Made by a program: the position numbers and the translations under genes
Source of the DNA: Peribacillus butanolivorans
GTDB lineage: Bacteria > Bacillota > Bacilli > Bacillales > DSM-1321
DNA length: 64,000 bases
NCBI RefSeq assembly: GCF_001273755.1
Contig: NZ_LGYA01000001.1
Coordinates: forward strand, 3,484,498-3,548,497
Reading direction: 5' to 3'
The notes under the pieces: generated by a model
What the model was told of the DNA's origin: nothing
Databases searched by the model: none
What the model saw: the letters and a program-made list of their open reading frames with translations, nothing else
In this document: in pieces, positions 29,900 through 39,241 of the stretch
Layout of the letters: the number at the start of each line of letters is the position of its first letter
Numbering within the stretch: position 1 is the first letter of the stretch

Positions 29900-30129
29900 A
29901 TTGACACCTCTATAATTTTCATAAAATTTACCGTCTCCATCATATCGAATTTTTGGCTTACTTTCAAAAAAAATTAGGAACGAAGGGCTATCGGTAAAAA
30001 ATCATCATAATGTAAGTTTTCTAATATGGAAAGGCATTTTTCAAAAAGACTAGAAAATCCAACTGTCTGAACAGACGAAAGAACTAATTATTACTAAAAG
30101 AATTCGACAAAAATTTCATTAACCTGACC

Positions 30130-30228
30130 TGTGGATAACTTTACTAACATTTTCCATACTGTTGTGTATCTATTCGTTCACCTTGTAAACAACTTAACCA
30201 CAGGTTATCCACTTTCAACTGTGGATAA
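30130..30228. promoter_or_regulatory. DnaA-box cluster upstream of sda
   Basis: Two perfect DnaA boxes read TGTGGATAA (30130-30138 and 30220-30228, reverse orientation of TTATCCACA). Two near-perfect boxes lie between them: TTAACCACA (30194-30202) and TTATCCACT (30205-30213). In B. subtilis DnaA activates sda to delay sporulation when replication is disturbed. The rest of the long gap 29900-30129 shows nothing I can support. Confidence 0.88.
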
Positions 30229-30236
30229 CAGAACGA

Positions 30237-30265
30237 TTGTTCTCTACGTTTATTTCTGATACAGT
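30237..30265 (+). promoter_or_regulatory. Likely sda promoter
   Basis: TTGTTC, 17 bases, TACAGT, beginning nine bases after the last DnaA box. Weak SigA boxes with correct spacing, consistent with an activator-dependent promoter. Confidence 0.5.
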
Positions 30266-30352
30266 AGGGGTACATCATGGATGACCTACTAATATATGCA
30301 AGTAATTACAAAAATATTCCTCGCAATCCCTACTGGAGGTGAGCAGCCGTAA

Positions 30353-30364
30353 ATGGCGTTCTGA
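30353..30364 (+). CDS. Four-codon minicistron (Met-Ala-Phe-stop) overlapping sda
   Basis: The strong ribosome-binding site GGAGGTGA (30335-30342) is properly spaced for this ATG (30353) but 21 bases from the sda ATG. The frame reads M-A-F and stops with TGA, whose last base is the first base of the sda ATG (TGATG). It may couple translation into sda. Alternatively a one-base deletion has split an originally longer sda start. Translation is inferred, not shown. Confidence 0.5.
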   Translation: MAF

Positions 30365-30504
30365 TGCAAAAACTATCTGATGATCTGTTGCTGGAATCCT
30401 ATTTTAAAGCGCAATATTTAAAGTTAAGTACCGATTTCATCCGCCTCATAGAAACGGAAATTCATCGAAGATCTTTGACACATAAAATCCGATCAATATT
30501 ATAA
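30364..30504 (+). CDS. sda: Sporulation checkpoint inhibitor Sda
   Basis: 46-residue helical-hairpin protein [20 protein letters not shown]... with [19 protein letters not shown] second helix. It matches B. subtilis Sda, which binds the histidine kinase KinA and blocks autophosphorylation, halting the Spo0 phosphorelay when DNA replication is impaired. The DnaA boxes upstream fit this checkpoint. The gene is too short for many gene callers. Its own ATG lacks a well-spaced ribosome-binding site. It lies downstream of yqeG as in B. subtilis. Confidence 0.93.
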   Translation: MQKLSDDLLLESYFKAQYLKLSTDFIRLIETEIHRRSLTHKIRSIL

Positions 30505-30517
30505 AATGAAATACATA

Positions 30518-30550
30518 GGCTGACAAAACATGTCAGCCTTCTTATTTTTA
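30518..30550 (+). terminator. Terminator of sda
   Basis: GGCTGACA, five bases, TGTCAGCC, then TTCTTATTTTTA. It lies between sda and the converging psd. Confidence 0.85.
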
Positions 30551-30561
30551 TTTGATGATTA

Positions 30562-31347
30562 TTAAACGACTCTCATGTACCCAATCTTTTCACCGACACG
30601 GACATCAGCGGGAATCGATAAGTTTTCATCGAGTTGATAACTGTTTTTCTCAAAAAGCATCACGACTGTTGACCCAAAACTGAAATAAGAAAATTCCTGT
30701 CCTTTTTCTAAGTGATTCGATTCATCAGTAATAACGATGGAATTAATATACATGGCACCGACTTTCACCATTGCTAAACATCCCGCCTCATTTTGAAGCT
30801 CTGTTATTGTACGATAATTTTTCGATAATGGCTCTTTTCCATATTTCATTCCCCATTTATTAACAGGGTAAGATTTCTTTCCAAGCGTCCAGCGTTTTAC
30901 CACAGAACCCGAAATAGGCGCATGAATCCTATGATAATGACTCGGGCTTAAGTATAACACGAGATATTTACCACCTAGGTACTTTTCTAATAAAAGCGCA
31001 TCCCCTAGCATTTCCTCTATCGAATATACTTTCCCTTTTACTACAATTTTTTTATCCGCTCGAATTTCCCCTGCATCCTCGAGCACACCATCTACAGGAC
31101 ATGCTACTGCAGAAGATTCCACCGTAATTGGCCTTGCCTCCCGCTTTAGGTGTCTTGTAAATAACTCATGCAGATTGTTGTAAGTTTTTAAGTCCTTACC
31201 AAATTCTTGTTGATTAAGGTTAAACGTTTTTACATAAAATAAAATCAACGGCTTACTCCAACGAGATTGGCTAAAATGCTTTAATATACCTGACGAATAC
31301 CTTCCATTCGTCAGTTCAATAAGAATACGATAAAAAGATTGATACAA
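30562..31347 (-). CDS. psd: Phosphatidylserine decarboxylase
   Basis: 261-residue membrane-associated enzyme making phosphatidylethanolamine. The self-cleavage site giving the pyruvoyl group is in YFSFGSTVVMLF (Gly-Ser), near the C-terminus as usual. HRIHAPISG carries the catalytic histidine. I place the start at the TTG at 31347, preceded by GGAGTGG; this gives the family's usual length and an N-terminus like B. subtilis Psd (RILIELTN). An ATG 15 codons upstream has no ribosome-binding site. Divergent from pssA, which supplies its substrate. Confidence 0.92.
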   Translation of the reverse strand: MYQSFYRILIELTNGRYSSGILKHFSQSRWSKPLILFYVKTFNLNQQEFGKDLKTYNNLHELFTRHLKREARPITVESSAVACPVDGVLEDAGEIRADKKIVVKGKVYSIEEMLGDALLLEKYLGGKYLVLYLSPSHYHRIHAPISGSVVKRWTLGKKSYPVNKWGMKYGKEPLSKNYRTITELQNEAGCLAMVKVGAMYINSIVITDESNHLEKGQEFSYFSFGSTVVMLFEKNSYQLDENLSIPADVRVGEKIGYMRVV

Positions 31348-31482
31348 ATAAAACCACTCCAAATTGTAAAATAATTCTAAAACCCCTTGCATAAATTGTG
31401 TTAAATAAAATATTATTATATAATAAATACTTATGTTTACTATATTTTGTTTTTATTTGTTTTATTTGAAAGGAGTGAAAAG

Positions 31483-32022
31483 ATGTTTTTATTACACGCC
31501 CTAGATCAAACCATTAAAAAAGTGAAAGCCCAAACAGCAAATATACTTACTTTAATGAATTTATCCCTTGGTGGATTTGCAATAATTGCCGTAATGCACG
31601 GCGAATTGAATTTAAGCTTGCTTTTAATTTTCCTAGCTGCCCTTGCAGATCGCTTTGACGGTATGGTTGCCAGGAAGTTTAACATTGAATCGGAATTAGG
31701 TAAGCAACTTGATTCCATGTGCGATATTATTTCTTTTGGCGTTGCACCAGCTCTATTATTATACCAAGGAATTTTAATAGAATTCGGAGCTCCAGGCACA
31801 CTATTTACGGTTTTTTACATCGGCTGTGGCGCATTTCGTCTAGCCCGTTTTAACATCAGTGAAAGCAATGGATATTTTACCGGCGTTCCGATTACCGTTG
31901 CAGGCTGTTTAGCCACCGTTAGTTATTTAGCCATTCCTTATCTTCACCCGGTCTTTTTCTTATCCCTCATGATTATATTATCATTACTTATGGTCAGTCC
32001 ATTTAAACTGAAAAAAGTGTAA
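31483..32022 (+). CDS. pssA: CDP-diacylglycerol-serine O-phosphatidyltransferase
   Basis: 179-residue integral membrane enzyme that makes phosphatidylserine from CDP-diacylglycerol and serine. The CDP-alcohol phosphotransferase motif is complete: DRFDGMVAR then G-K-Q-L-D-S-M-C-D (D-x2-DG-x2-AR-x8-G-x3-D-x3-D). Several membrane helices follow. AAAGGAGTG precedes the ATG at 31483; an in-frame start 12 codons upstream is not supported. It shares a 135-base divergent promoter region with psd. In B. subtilis the two genes are codirectional with ybfM, so the arrangement differs. Confidence 0.94.
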   Translation: MFLLHALDQTIKKVKAQTANILTLMNLSLGGFAIIAVMHGELNLSLLLIFLAALADRFDGMVARKFNIESELGKQLDSMCDIISFGVAPALLLYQGILIEFGAPGTLFTVFYIGCGAFRLARFNISESNGYFTGVPITVAGCLATVSYLAIPYLHPVFFLSLMIILSLLMVSPFKLKKV

Positions 32023-32028
32023 ATGGGA

Positions 32029-32060
32029 AAGCGGATGTCCTAAACCGGACATCCGCTTTT
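32029..32060 (+). terminator. Terminator of pssA
   Basis: AGCGGATGTCC, six bases, GGACATCCGCT, then six T. Confidence 0.93.
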
Positions 32061-32086
32061 TTGTTCTTATTTTAACTAGACCAAGT

Positions 32087-33877
32087 TTATGCTTTTTGAA
32101 CGAGAGGATCGGTCAAACGCATGAACTCTTCGACATCCTCCAGACAGGCAGTAACCGCTTCTTCCCAAAAATCACGGGTAGTTAAATCCACGCCTAAATG
32201 TTTCTCTGCCAAGTCCTCGACCTTCATGGAACCGGTGTCCTTTAGTAAAGCAATATATTTTTCTTCAAACCCAGAAGGTTCTTTAAGCGCATTCGCGTAA
32301 ATGCCTAATGAGAACAAGAATCCGAATGTGTATGGGAAATTATAAAACGGTACACCTGTAATATAGAAATGAAGCTTTGAAGCCCAAAACGTTGGATTAT
32401 ACTCACTTAGCGCATCACCATAGGCTTCTTTTTGCGCTTCAACCATTAGTTCATTTAAGCGTTCGGCACTGACATATCCCTGTTTTCTCTCATCGTAAAA
32501 TCTTGTCTCAAATAAGAAACGAGCATGGATATTCATCAACAATGACACAGAGCGTTGAATTTTATCTTCTAAAAGAATCAGCTTTTCTTCCTCATTTGTC
32601 GCTTCTTTCACTGCTGCATCCGAAACGACCATCTCTGCAAACGTTGAGGCTGTTTCAGCCACGTTCATTGCATATGATCGATTCAATGGATGGATATCCC
32701 TCATCGCATATGAATGGAAAGCATGCCCCAATTCATGAGCCAATGTCGACACATTCGAAGGGGTGCCCGAATACGTCATAAAAATCCGGGATTGCTTATC
32801 CAAAGGGAAACTTGTGCAAAAACCGCCTGGCTTCTTTCCTGGTCTGTCTTCTGCTTCAATCCAGCTGTCTTCAAATGCTTTTTGAGTGAAGTTCGCTAAC
32901 TGAGTTCCAAATTTAGAAAATTGCTGCACGATAAAATCTGCACCTTCTTGATAATCCATTACCTTTGACTCTGCTGTAACAGCGAGAGGAGCATCCAAAT
33001 CAGCCCAACTTAATTTCTCCAAATCAAGTAATTCTGCCTTCCTATGTAAAAACTTCACTAGGGGCTCCTTATGTTCAGCAATTACGGTCCACATGCTCTC
33101 GAGGGTTTCTTTCTTCATCCTGCAGATTTCTAGCGGCTCCTTCAAAATATCATCCCAGCCTCTTTTTTCATTCACACTGAGACGAAAGCCTGCTAAATGA
33201 TTCAAAGTCCGGGCAAAAAGATCACTTTTTTCATCCCAAGCCTGTTCCCAAGCAGTAAACAATTCATTCCGGACGTTTTTATCCGGATCAGAAAATTTAT
33301 TAGCCGCCTGACCAACAGAAAGTGCTTCACCCTTAAAAGGGATGGTCATCGAGCCCACAATTGTATCATACATTTGGCTCCAGCCTTCAAACCCATCCAT
33401 GGATAGCTGGGTGATTAGTGACTCTTCCTTAACAGAAAGCCTTTCCTTCGCTCTTTCTCTACGTTCATTCAATACATATTTCAGTTCATTCAACGGCTCT
33501 TTATTAAGGATACTCTGAAAAAACACCTCATCAAGCTCCAGTAGCATTTCATCCATTTTACTTACCACCGTTTTTAGTGACGCCACACTCTTCATTTGTT
33601 TTATTCGCAGTTGACCTGCCTTTTTATCCTGTGCATTTTGAGCTTCCAGGCATCCTATAAAGGCGCTAGCCTGTCTCGATTTCATATTTAAATTTTTATA
33701 AAGATCAAATGCCTGGATCAAACTGATTTCATCATTTTCTTCTGAATTTATCTTGCTTACAAGACGGTCAAATTCTTGAACCTCTTGATTGATTTCATCT
33801 AAAAAAAGCAGGAATTCCTTAGAAGAGCTTCCTCCTTTAAAAAAGATATCCAAATCCCATGTTAGAGAATATTCCAT
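32087..33877 (-). CDS. M3-family oligoendopeptidase (PepF-like)
   Basis: 596-residue cytosolic zinc metallopeptidase of family M3B that cleaves short peptides. The zinc motif is LAHELGHAFHSYAMRD (HExxH), with the downstream glutamate region NVAETASTFAEM. The N-terminal helical half and the C-terminal LGIYANALKEP and KDTGSMKVEDLAE stretches follow the family. AAGGGGGC precedes the ATG at 33877; an upstream in-frame ATG adds eight residues. Isolated gene, with pssA converging on it. Confidence 0.93.
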   Translation of the reverse strand: MEYSLTWDLDIFFKGGSSSKEFLLFLDEINQEVQEFDRLVSKINSEENDEISLIQAFDLYKNLNMKSRQASAFIGCLEAQNAQDKKAGQLRIKQMKSVASLKTVVSKMDEMLLELDEVFFQSILNKEPLNELKYVLNERRERAKERLSVKEESLITQLSMDGFEGWSQMYDTIVGSMTIPFKGEALSVGQAANKFSDPDKNVRNELFTAWEQAWDEKSDLFARTLNHLAGFRLSVNEKRGWDDILKEPLEICRMKKETLESMWTVIAEHKEPLVKFLHRKAELLDLEKLSWADLDAPLAVTAESKVMDYQEGADFIVQQFSKFGTQLANFTQKAFEDSWIEAEDRPGKKPGGFCTSFPLDKQSRIFMTYSGTPSNVSTLAHELGHAFHSYAMRDIHPLNRSYAMNVAETASTFAEMVVSDAAVKEATNEEEKLILLEDKIQRSVSLLMNIHARFLFETRFYDERKQGYVSAERLNELMVEAQKEAYGDALSEYNPTFWASKLHFYITGVPFYNFPYTFGFLFSLGIYANALKEPSGFEEKYIALLKDTGSMKVEDLAEKHLGVDLTTRDFWEEAVTACLEDVEEFMRLTDPLVQKA

Positions 33878-34036
33878 TTTCTGTTTGCCCCCTTTTATCA
33901 ATATACCTATTATAGAGGTTTCACCTATATTTTTCTAACTAAAAAGAATTTTCAGTAATTTTTTAAAACATTTTTCTATATCCATAATTAAAAGCATGTT
34001 ATTATGGTTATATCCTTAGGAAAGGGGAAGGTTTAC

Positions 34037-34339
34037 ATGAAACTATTTATCCAGCTGTCAGCCATTACCCTGCTTCTTTGGACAATGCATATACCTCTTC
34101 AACATCACACACAGCCATTAAACCTTGAAGAACACACTGATGTTCATCACTGGGATAAGGCCGAGAAAAAGCTCCCGTTCATACCTTTCTTAGGTTCCTG
34201 GCAGGACGTTATCCTTTTTCTTACTTTCGAATTTTGTATTTTTAATTTTCTTTATTTTCACTCAAATCTTCGACGGAGATTTCTCAGCCCAGTCTTTTTC
34301 CAGGCGAATTACGTATCCACAAACTCTAAGATTTTATAA
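34037..34339 (+). CDS. Hypothetical small membrane protein (100 aa)
   Basis: I do not recognise this protein. It has an N-terminal hydrophobic segment (MKLFIQLSAITLLLWTMHI) resembling a signal peptide or anchor. A His-rich soluble stretch (HHTQPLNLEEHTDVHHWDKAEKK) is next, then a second hydrophobic segment (about residues 50-78, DVILFLTFEFCIFNFLYF) and a basic tail (LRRRF). AAAGGGGAAGG precedes the ATG at 34037. The next small gene starts 26 bases after its stop, so the two probably form a unit. The histidines could bind metal; that is speculation. Confidence 0.72.
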   Translation: MKLFIQLSAITLLLWTMHIPLQHHTQPLNLEEHTDVHHWDKAEKKLPFIPFLGSWQDVILFLTFEFCIFNFLYFHSNLRRRFLSPVFFQANYVSTNSKIL

Positions 34340-34365
34340 AAAAATAAAATCGAGGAGTGATGAAC

Positions 34366-34482
34366 ATGTGGTTCCGCCTAATAATGATTGGTGTCTTTTC
34401 TTTAACTGCTTCACGTCTGTTCCTTTCCCAAGGTATTGAGATTTATCATGCCTTTGCAGAACTATTCAGAAATAAATATTAA
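34366..34482 (+). CDS. Hypothetical 38-residue membrane peptide
   Basis: MWFRLIMIGVFSLTASRLFL... is one hydrophobic helix (about residues 3-21) followed by an amphipathic tail ending AELFRNKY. GAGGAG lies eight bases before the ATG at 34366; another in-frame ATG two codons earlier is too close to it. A strong terminator follows directly. No family recognised. It is too small for most annotation pipelines. Confidence 0.6.
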   Translation: MWFRLIMIGVFSLTASRLFLSQGIEIYHAFAELFRNKY

Positions 34483-34528
34483 AACAAAAAGAGTGCGGGA
34501 AGTTTGACCCGCACTCTTTTTGTTTTAA
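34483..34528. terminator. Bidirectional terminator
   Basis: AGAGTGCGGG, eight bases, CCCGCACTCT with A-run on the left and T-run on the right. It serves the 34.0-34.5 kb gene pair and the converging sigK. Confidence 0.93.
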
Positions 34529-34538
34529 AAAATGATTT

Positions 34539-35261
34539 TTATCCTTTTGCTTTCTTTTCTTTCTCTTTTTCCGCTCGATAAAATTCATGGAACATCTTCA
34601 TCAAGGCACGTTTTTCAATACGCGATACATAGCTACGGGAAATCCCAAGTTCTTTAGCAATTTCCCGCTGGGTTTTTTCCTTTTTTAAATCTAGTCCGAA
34701 CCGGCCAACAATGACTTCCTTTTCCCGTTCATCCAAAATATCAATATACTTTTTCACCTTTTCAATTTCCATATTGAGCTGAATCGTATCAATGACATCT
34801 TCTGATTCTGATTTCAACACATCAATTAAACTGATTTCGTTTCCTTCTTTATCCTGACCAATCGGGTCATGTAATGAAATATCCTTTTTCGTTTTTTTTG
34901 TTGCTCGTAAATGCATCAGGATCTCGTTCTCGATACAACGTGCTGCATATGTGGCCAGCTTCGTACCCTTTCCATCGGAATAACTTTCAATGGCTTTTAT
35001 CAAGCCTATTGTCCCAATCGAAATCAGATCCTCTGTATCTTCGCCTGTATTCTCGAATTTCTTGACGATATGGGCAACAAGCCTGAGGTTATGCTCGATA
35101 AGAATGTTACGGGCATCACCATCACCCTCACCCATGAGCTTCAGGTATTTCTTTTCGTCCTGGGATGACAAGGGCTGGGGAAAAGCGTTGTTTTTTACAT
35201 AGGAAACTAATAAGTAAAATTCTTTGATAATATAGCCTACAGCTGTAAGTATTCCGGGCAT
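34539..35261 (-). CDS. sigK: Sporulation sigma factor SigK (pro-form, intact)
   Basis: 240-residue sigma-70 family factor for late mother-cell genes. The start at 35261 has GGGAGG nine bases upstream and gives a 20-residue pro-sequence ending LLVS before [13 protein letters not shown], the SpoIVFB cleavage region. Region 2 contains [30 protein letters not shown]; region 4 ends with the helix-turn-helix [20 protein letters not shown]. The reading frame is continuous: no skin-type element interrupts it, unlike B. subtilis, where spoIVCB and spoIIIC must be joined by recombination. Control must then rest on transcription and pro-processing. Confidence 0.97.
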   Translation of the reverse strand: MPGILTAVGYIIKEFYLLVSYVKNNAFPQPLSSQDEKKYLKLMGEGDGDARNILIEHNLRLVAHIVKKFENTGEDTEDLISIGTIGLIKAIESYSDGKGTKLATYAARCIENEILMHLRATKKTKKDISLHDPIGQDKEGNEISLIDVLKSESEDVIDTIQLNMEIEKVKKYIDILDEREKEVIVGRFGLDLKKEKTQREIAKELGISRSYVSRIEKRALMKMFHEFYRAEKEKEKKAKG

Positions 35262-35453
35262 TGGTCTCATCCTCCCGTTTCTTTGGTTTCCCTATTCATA
35301 CCTATGCAACAGTGGGCTTGTTCGTGTCTGTACCACTAAAAGAAATCATGAAAGTAAAAAAATGTCTAAAACAAGAATGGTTGAAATCCCAATCGGACAA
35401 ATACAAACATTCATATAATGATAGTGAATTTTTAGGGAGAGGGGGTTTTTACT

Positions 35454-35645
35454 ATGGGATATAACTATGGACCATACGGGTATAACTATGGTTACCCGCT
35501 GGGTCCAGCACCTTGTTATGGAGGAGGGTGTTACGGGTTTGGGTATGGCCTATTTATTGTCCTCTTGATTTTATTGCTCATATTCGGCTTTTGGTGGCTG
35601 CCGGGATGTGGGTTTGGAGACGGCGGATTCGGTCCTTGCTGCTGA
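35454..35645 (+). CDS. YjcZ-like Gly/Tyr-rich sporulation peptide
   Basis: 63-residue protein with a Gly/Tyr-rich head (MGYNYGPYGYNYGYPLGP), a Cys-containing segment (CYGGGCYGFGYG), one transmembrane helix (LFIVLLILLLIFGFWW) and a Gly/Cys tail ending GPCC. This resembles YjcZ-family and SscA-like small spore-coat proteins. AGAGGGGG precedes the ATG and TATAAT lies at 35414-35419. It is divergent from sigK. A spore-surface role is inferred from composition and neighbours. Confidence 0.75.
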   Translation: MGYNYGPYGYNYGYPLGPAPCYGGGCYGFGYGLFIVLLILLLIFGFWWLPGCGFGDGGFGPCC

Positions 35646-35656
35646 TAAAAGCATAT

Positions 35657-35686
35657 AAAAAACTCGGCTGAAATGCCGAGTTTTCT
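35657..35686. terminator. Bidirectional terminator
   Basis: AAAACTCGGC, TGAAAT, GCCGAGTTTT hairpin with A and T runs built into the stem. It lies between the YjcZ-like gene and the 34-residue frame on the other strand. Confidence 0.85.
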
Positions 35687-35697
35687 ACTTTACATTA

Positions 35698-35802
35698 TTA
35701 ATTCAAACTGTGAAGCGGCTGATCGGCATCGACGGAAACATTTACAGCGATTACAGTTCCGATGACAGTAGTAAAAATAAGGATCATTACCATTGAGAAC
35801 AT
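35698..35802 (-). CDS. 34-residue putative membrane peptide
   Basis: MFSMVMILIFTTVIGTVIAV is a membrane helix followed by a short polar tail (NVSVDADQPLHSLN). GGGGAGTGA lies six bases before the ATG at 35802, and a hairpin terminator follows the stop. No family recognised. Of the tiny frames here it is among the best supported because of its clear hydrophobic design. Confidence 0.55.
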   Translation of the reverse strand: MFSMVMILIFTTVIGTVIAVNVSVDADQPLHSLN

Positions 35803-35925
35803 CAAGAATCACTCCCCATATCTAACTTATCTTCAATTTATCATGTTTCCGCTGCTCTTAACCGTTGCTTATTTGAACAATATACATACAAACCATGGCA
35901 ATACTGTGAAAGGTAAACAAATCCA

Positions 35926-35991
35926 TTAGCCGGTATCCTTCTCATTCCAATAACAATACTTATCTCCTTTTAAATAAACCCATTTAATCAT
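35926..35991 (-). CDS. 21-residue putative micropeptide
   Basis: The frame reads MIKWVYLKGDKYCYWNEKDTG and stops. Its support is a strong ribosome-binding site (AAAGGTGGAGG, 5-10 bases before the ATG at 35991). It is aromatic-rich, with one cysteine, and too short for homology. It could be a leader peptide, but no terminator or antiterminator follows, and the next frame begins about 120 bases on. Confidence 0.35.
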   Translation of the reverse strand: MIKWVYLKGDKYCYWNEKDTG

Positions 35992-36050
35992 ATTTACCTC
36001 CACCTTTCCTAAAATTTATAAATCCTAACGGATAACCATACATATCAGTC

Positions 36051-36191
36051 TTAGAAAAAAGGACGATGCTTCATTGCATTGTTTAAGTGCTCTTCACGAA
36101 GCTTGTGAATTCTCTCCTGTTGCAAACATTCTTCAGCAGTCATTTTTTTCATTTTAATTGTGATTGTAAAAAATAGCATATTCAGTGTCAT
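36051..36191 (-). CDS. yrzI: YrzI family small protein
   Basis: 46-residue protein beginning MTLNMLFFTITIKMKKMTAEECLQQE, which fits the YrzI family of small Bacillus proteins of unknown function. It has a hydrophobic N-terminal third and a charged, helix-forming C-terminal part. The ATG at 36191 follows AAAGGAGGTGATATT; a longer in-frame start runs back through that site and is rejected. It sits near sigK and the mcc operon, as yrzI does near yrhC in B. subtilis. Confidence 0.85.
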   Translation of the reverse strand: MTLNMLFFTITIKMKKMTAEECLQQERIHKLREEHLNNAMKHRPFF

Positions 36192-36233
36192 AATATCACC
36201 TCCTTTAAGGGAGCGGCTTACCAAAAAAGGCAT

Positions 36234-36268
36234 AAAAAGGCCGCAGAAAGTTACTTCCTCCTGCGGGA
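36234..36268 (-). terminator. Hairpin upstream of yrzI (distal of a tandem pair)
   Basis: CCCGCAG and CTGCGG pair around about 14 bases and are followed by TTTTT on the minus strand. It lies about 45 bases upstream of the yrzI start and shares the sequence AAAAAGGCCGCAG with the next hairpin. Confidence 0.6.
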
Positions 36269-36287
36269 TTTTTAAGAGAATATAAAA

Positions 36288-36322
36288 AGGCCGCAGGTAA
36301 AAGACTTCTCCCTGCGGCCGCT
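36288..36322 (-). terminator. Terminator after the 33-residue frame (proximal of a tandem pair)
   Basis: GGCCGCAGG, thirteen bases, CCTGCGGCC, then TTTTT on the minus strand. A strong intrinsic terminator. Confidence 0.8.
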
Positions 36323-36354
36323 ATGTTTGAATGATTAATAAAGCCAAAATTGCT

Positions 36355-36456
36355 TTAGAAATATTCCGCTTGGCACAGGTCGAATAGTATGTGATTGTTC
36401 TTTGAAACAGACAAGCCAATCTGATTAGTGATGGATCCTTGTAGATACAATTTCAT
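36355..36456 (-). CDS. 33-residue putative peptide
   Basis: The frame starts MKLYLQGSITNQIGLSVSKN and ends AEYF. AAAGGAGGTC lies eight bases before the ATG at 36456, close to a perfect ribosome-binding site, and a strong terminator follows 33 bases after the stop. No transmembrane segment and no recognised family. It is not similar to YrzI beyond size. Confidence 0.5.
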   Translation of the reverse strand: MKLYLQGSITNQIGLSVSKNNHILFDLCQAEYF

Positions 36457-36605
36457 TTTCCTCGACCTCCTTTGGAATATTTTTTATTACCTGGTAAGTA
36501 TATCCACAAATGGCATTTTTGTAAACGGCTTTTGCCTATTTTTTCGAAAGTTCTTTCTTTTTTCCTATTTTCATTAGAAATTCACAGCTTAGGGAGGAAA
36601 ATAGT

Positions 36606-36644
36606 ATGAAAAAGCAGCCCTATCCTGTTATTGATTTTCTCTAG
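36606..36644 (+). CDS. 12-residue putative micro-ORF
   Basis: MKKQPYPVIDFL then TAG. AGGGAGG lies eight bases before the ATG, and a strong hairpin terminator begins 16 bases after the stop. This could be a leader or remnant rather than a working peptide. No promoter stands out. Confidence 0.3.
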   Translation: MKKQPYPVIDFL

Positions 36645-36659
36645 ATGTTTGAAAAACAA

Positions 36660-36703
36660 AAAAGCCTGATTCTCCGTCAACATCTACGAAGAATCAGGCT
36701 TGC
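36660..36703. terminator. Bidirectional terminator (yrhC / micro-ORF)
   Basis: AAGCCTGATTCT and AGAATCAGGCTT pair around 17 bases. An A-run lies to the left and GCTTTTATTG to the right. It closes the yrrT-mtnN-mccA-mccB-yrhC unit. Confidence 0.85.
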
Positions 36704-36705
36704 TT

Positions 36706-36972
36706 TTATTGTTTTAAAGAGTCATGGTCATCCATTTCTGCCAAAATCTTTTTATATTTATTAGATAATCTGAAAAATAGAATAGACATACCGAGGAACA
36801 AAATTGTGGCTCCCATATAGACATTCGTGGAAACCATCGTTTTTTCAACAGAAGGGAGTATGGTTCCTAAATAAAAGAACGAGCCCACACATAGCAAGGT
36901 AATCGCAAATTGTTTAAAATCCGTCTTTTTTGATCGTAGGACTGCAGCCGTTTGTTTTTTACGATTTTTCAT
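36706..36972 (-). CDS. yrhC: YrhC family protein
   Basis: 88-residue protein with two predicted membrane helices (FAITLLCVGSFFYLGTILP and NVYMGATILFLGMSILFF) and a charged tail. It matches YrhC in size, topology and place at the end of the mccA-mccB operon. Function unknown. The ATG at 36972 follows GGTGG; a longer frame begins upstream without support. Confidence 0.85.
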   Translation of the reverse strand: MKNRKKQTAAVLRSKKTDFKQFAITLLCVGSFFYLGTILPSVEKTMVSTNVYMGATILFLGMSILFFRLSNKYKKILAEMDDHDSLKQ

Positions 36973-37086
36973 GCCATTTCCACCTTCTTTCAAGCTAGTA
37001 AGTAATCGATATCTCATTCTACCATATTTATTCCAAATGATATGGTGTAAATAATGGCAGTAAGCCGAGAAGATGATACTGTCCGT

Positions 37087-39148
<2,062 letters not shown>

Positions 39149-39241
39149 ATTTGGACATCCTTTCAGAGTTTACCTACCTATTTAGTATGTTATACATATA
39201 AAGAAATGATCAACGGAATGGCTTCCGCTGATCGCTAACAT

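Noticed and set aside
34539..35261. SigE or SigF instead of SigK
   Set aside because: The 20-residue pro-sequence followed by [13 protein letters not shown] and the overall sequence match SigK; SigE has a different pro-peptide and SigF has none.
35261..35464. 67-residue plus-strand frame between sigK and the YjcZ-like gene
   Set aside because: It runs through the sigK leader and the YjcZ-like ribosome-binding site; composition is random and no start signal is present.
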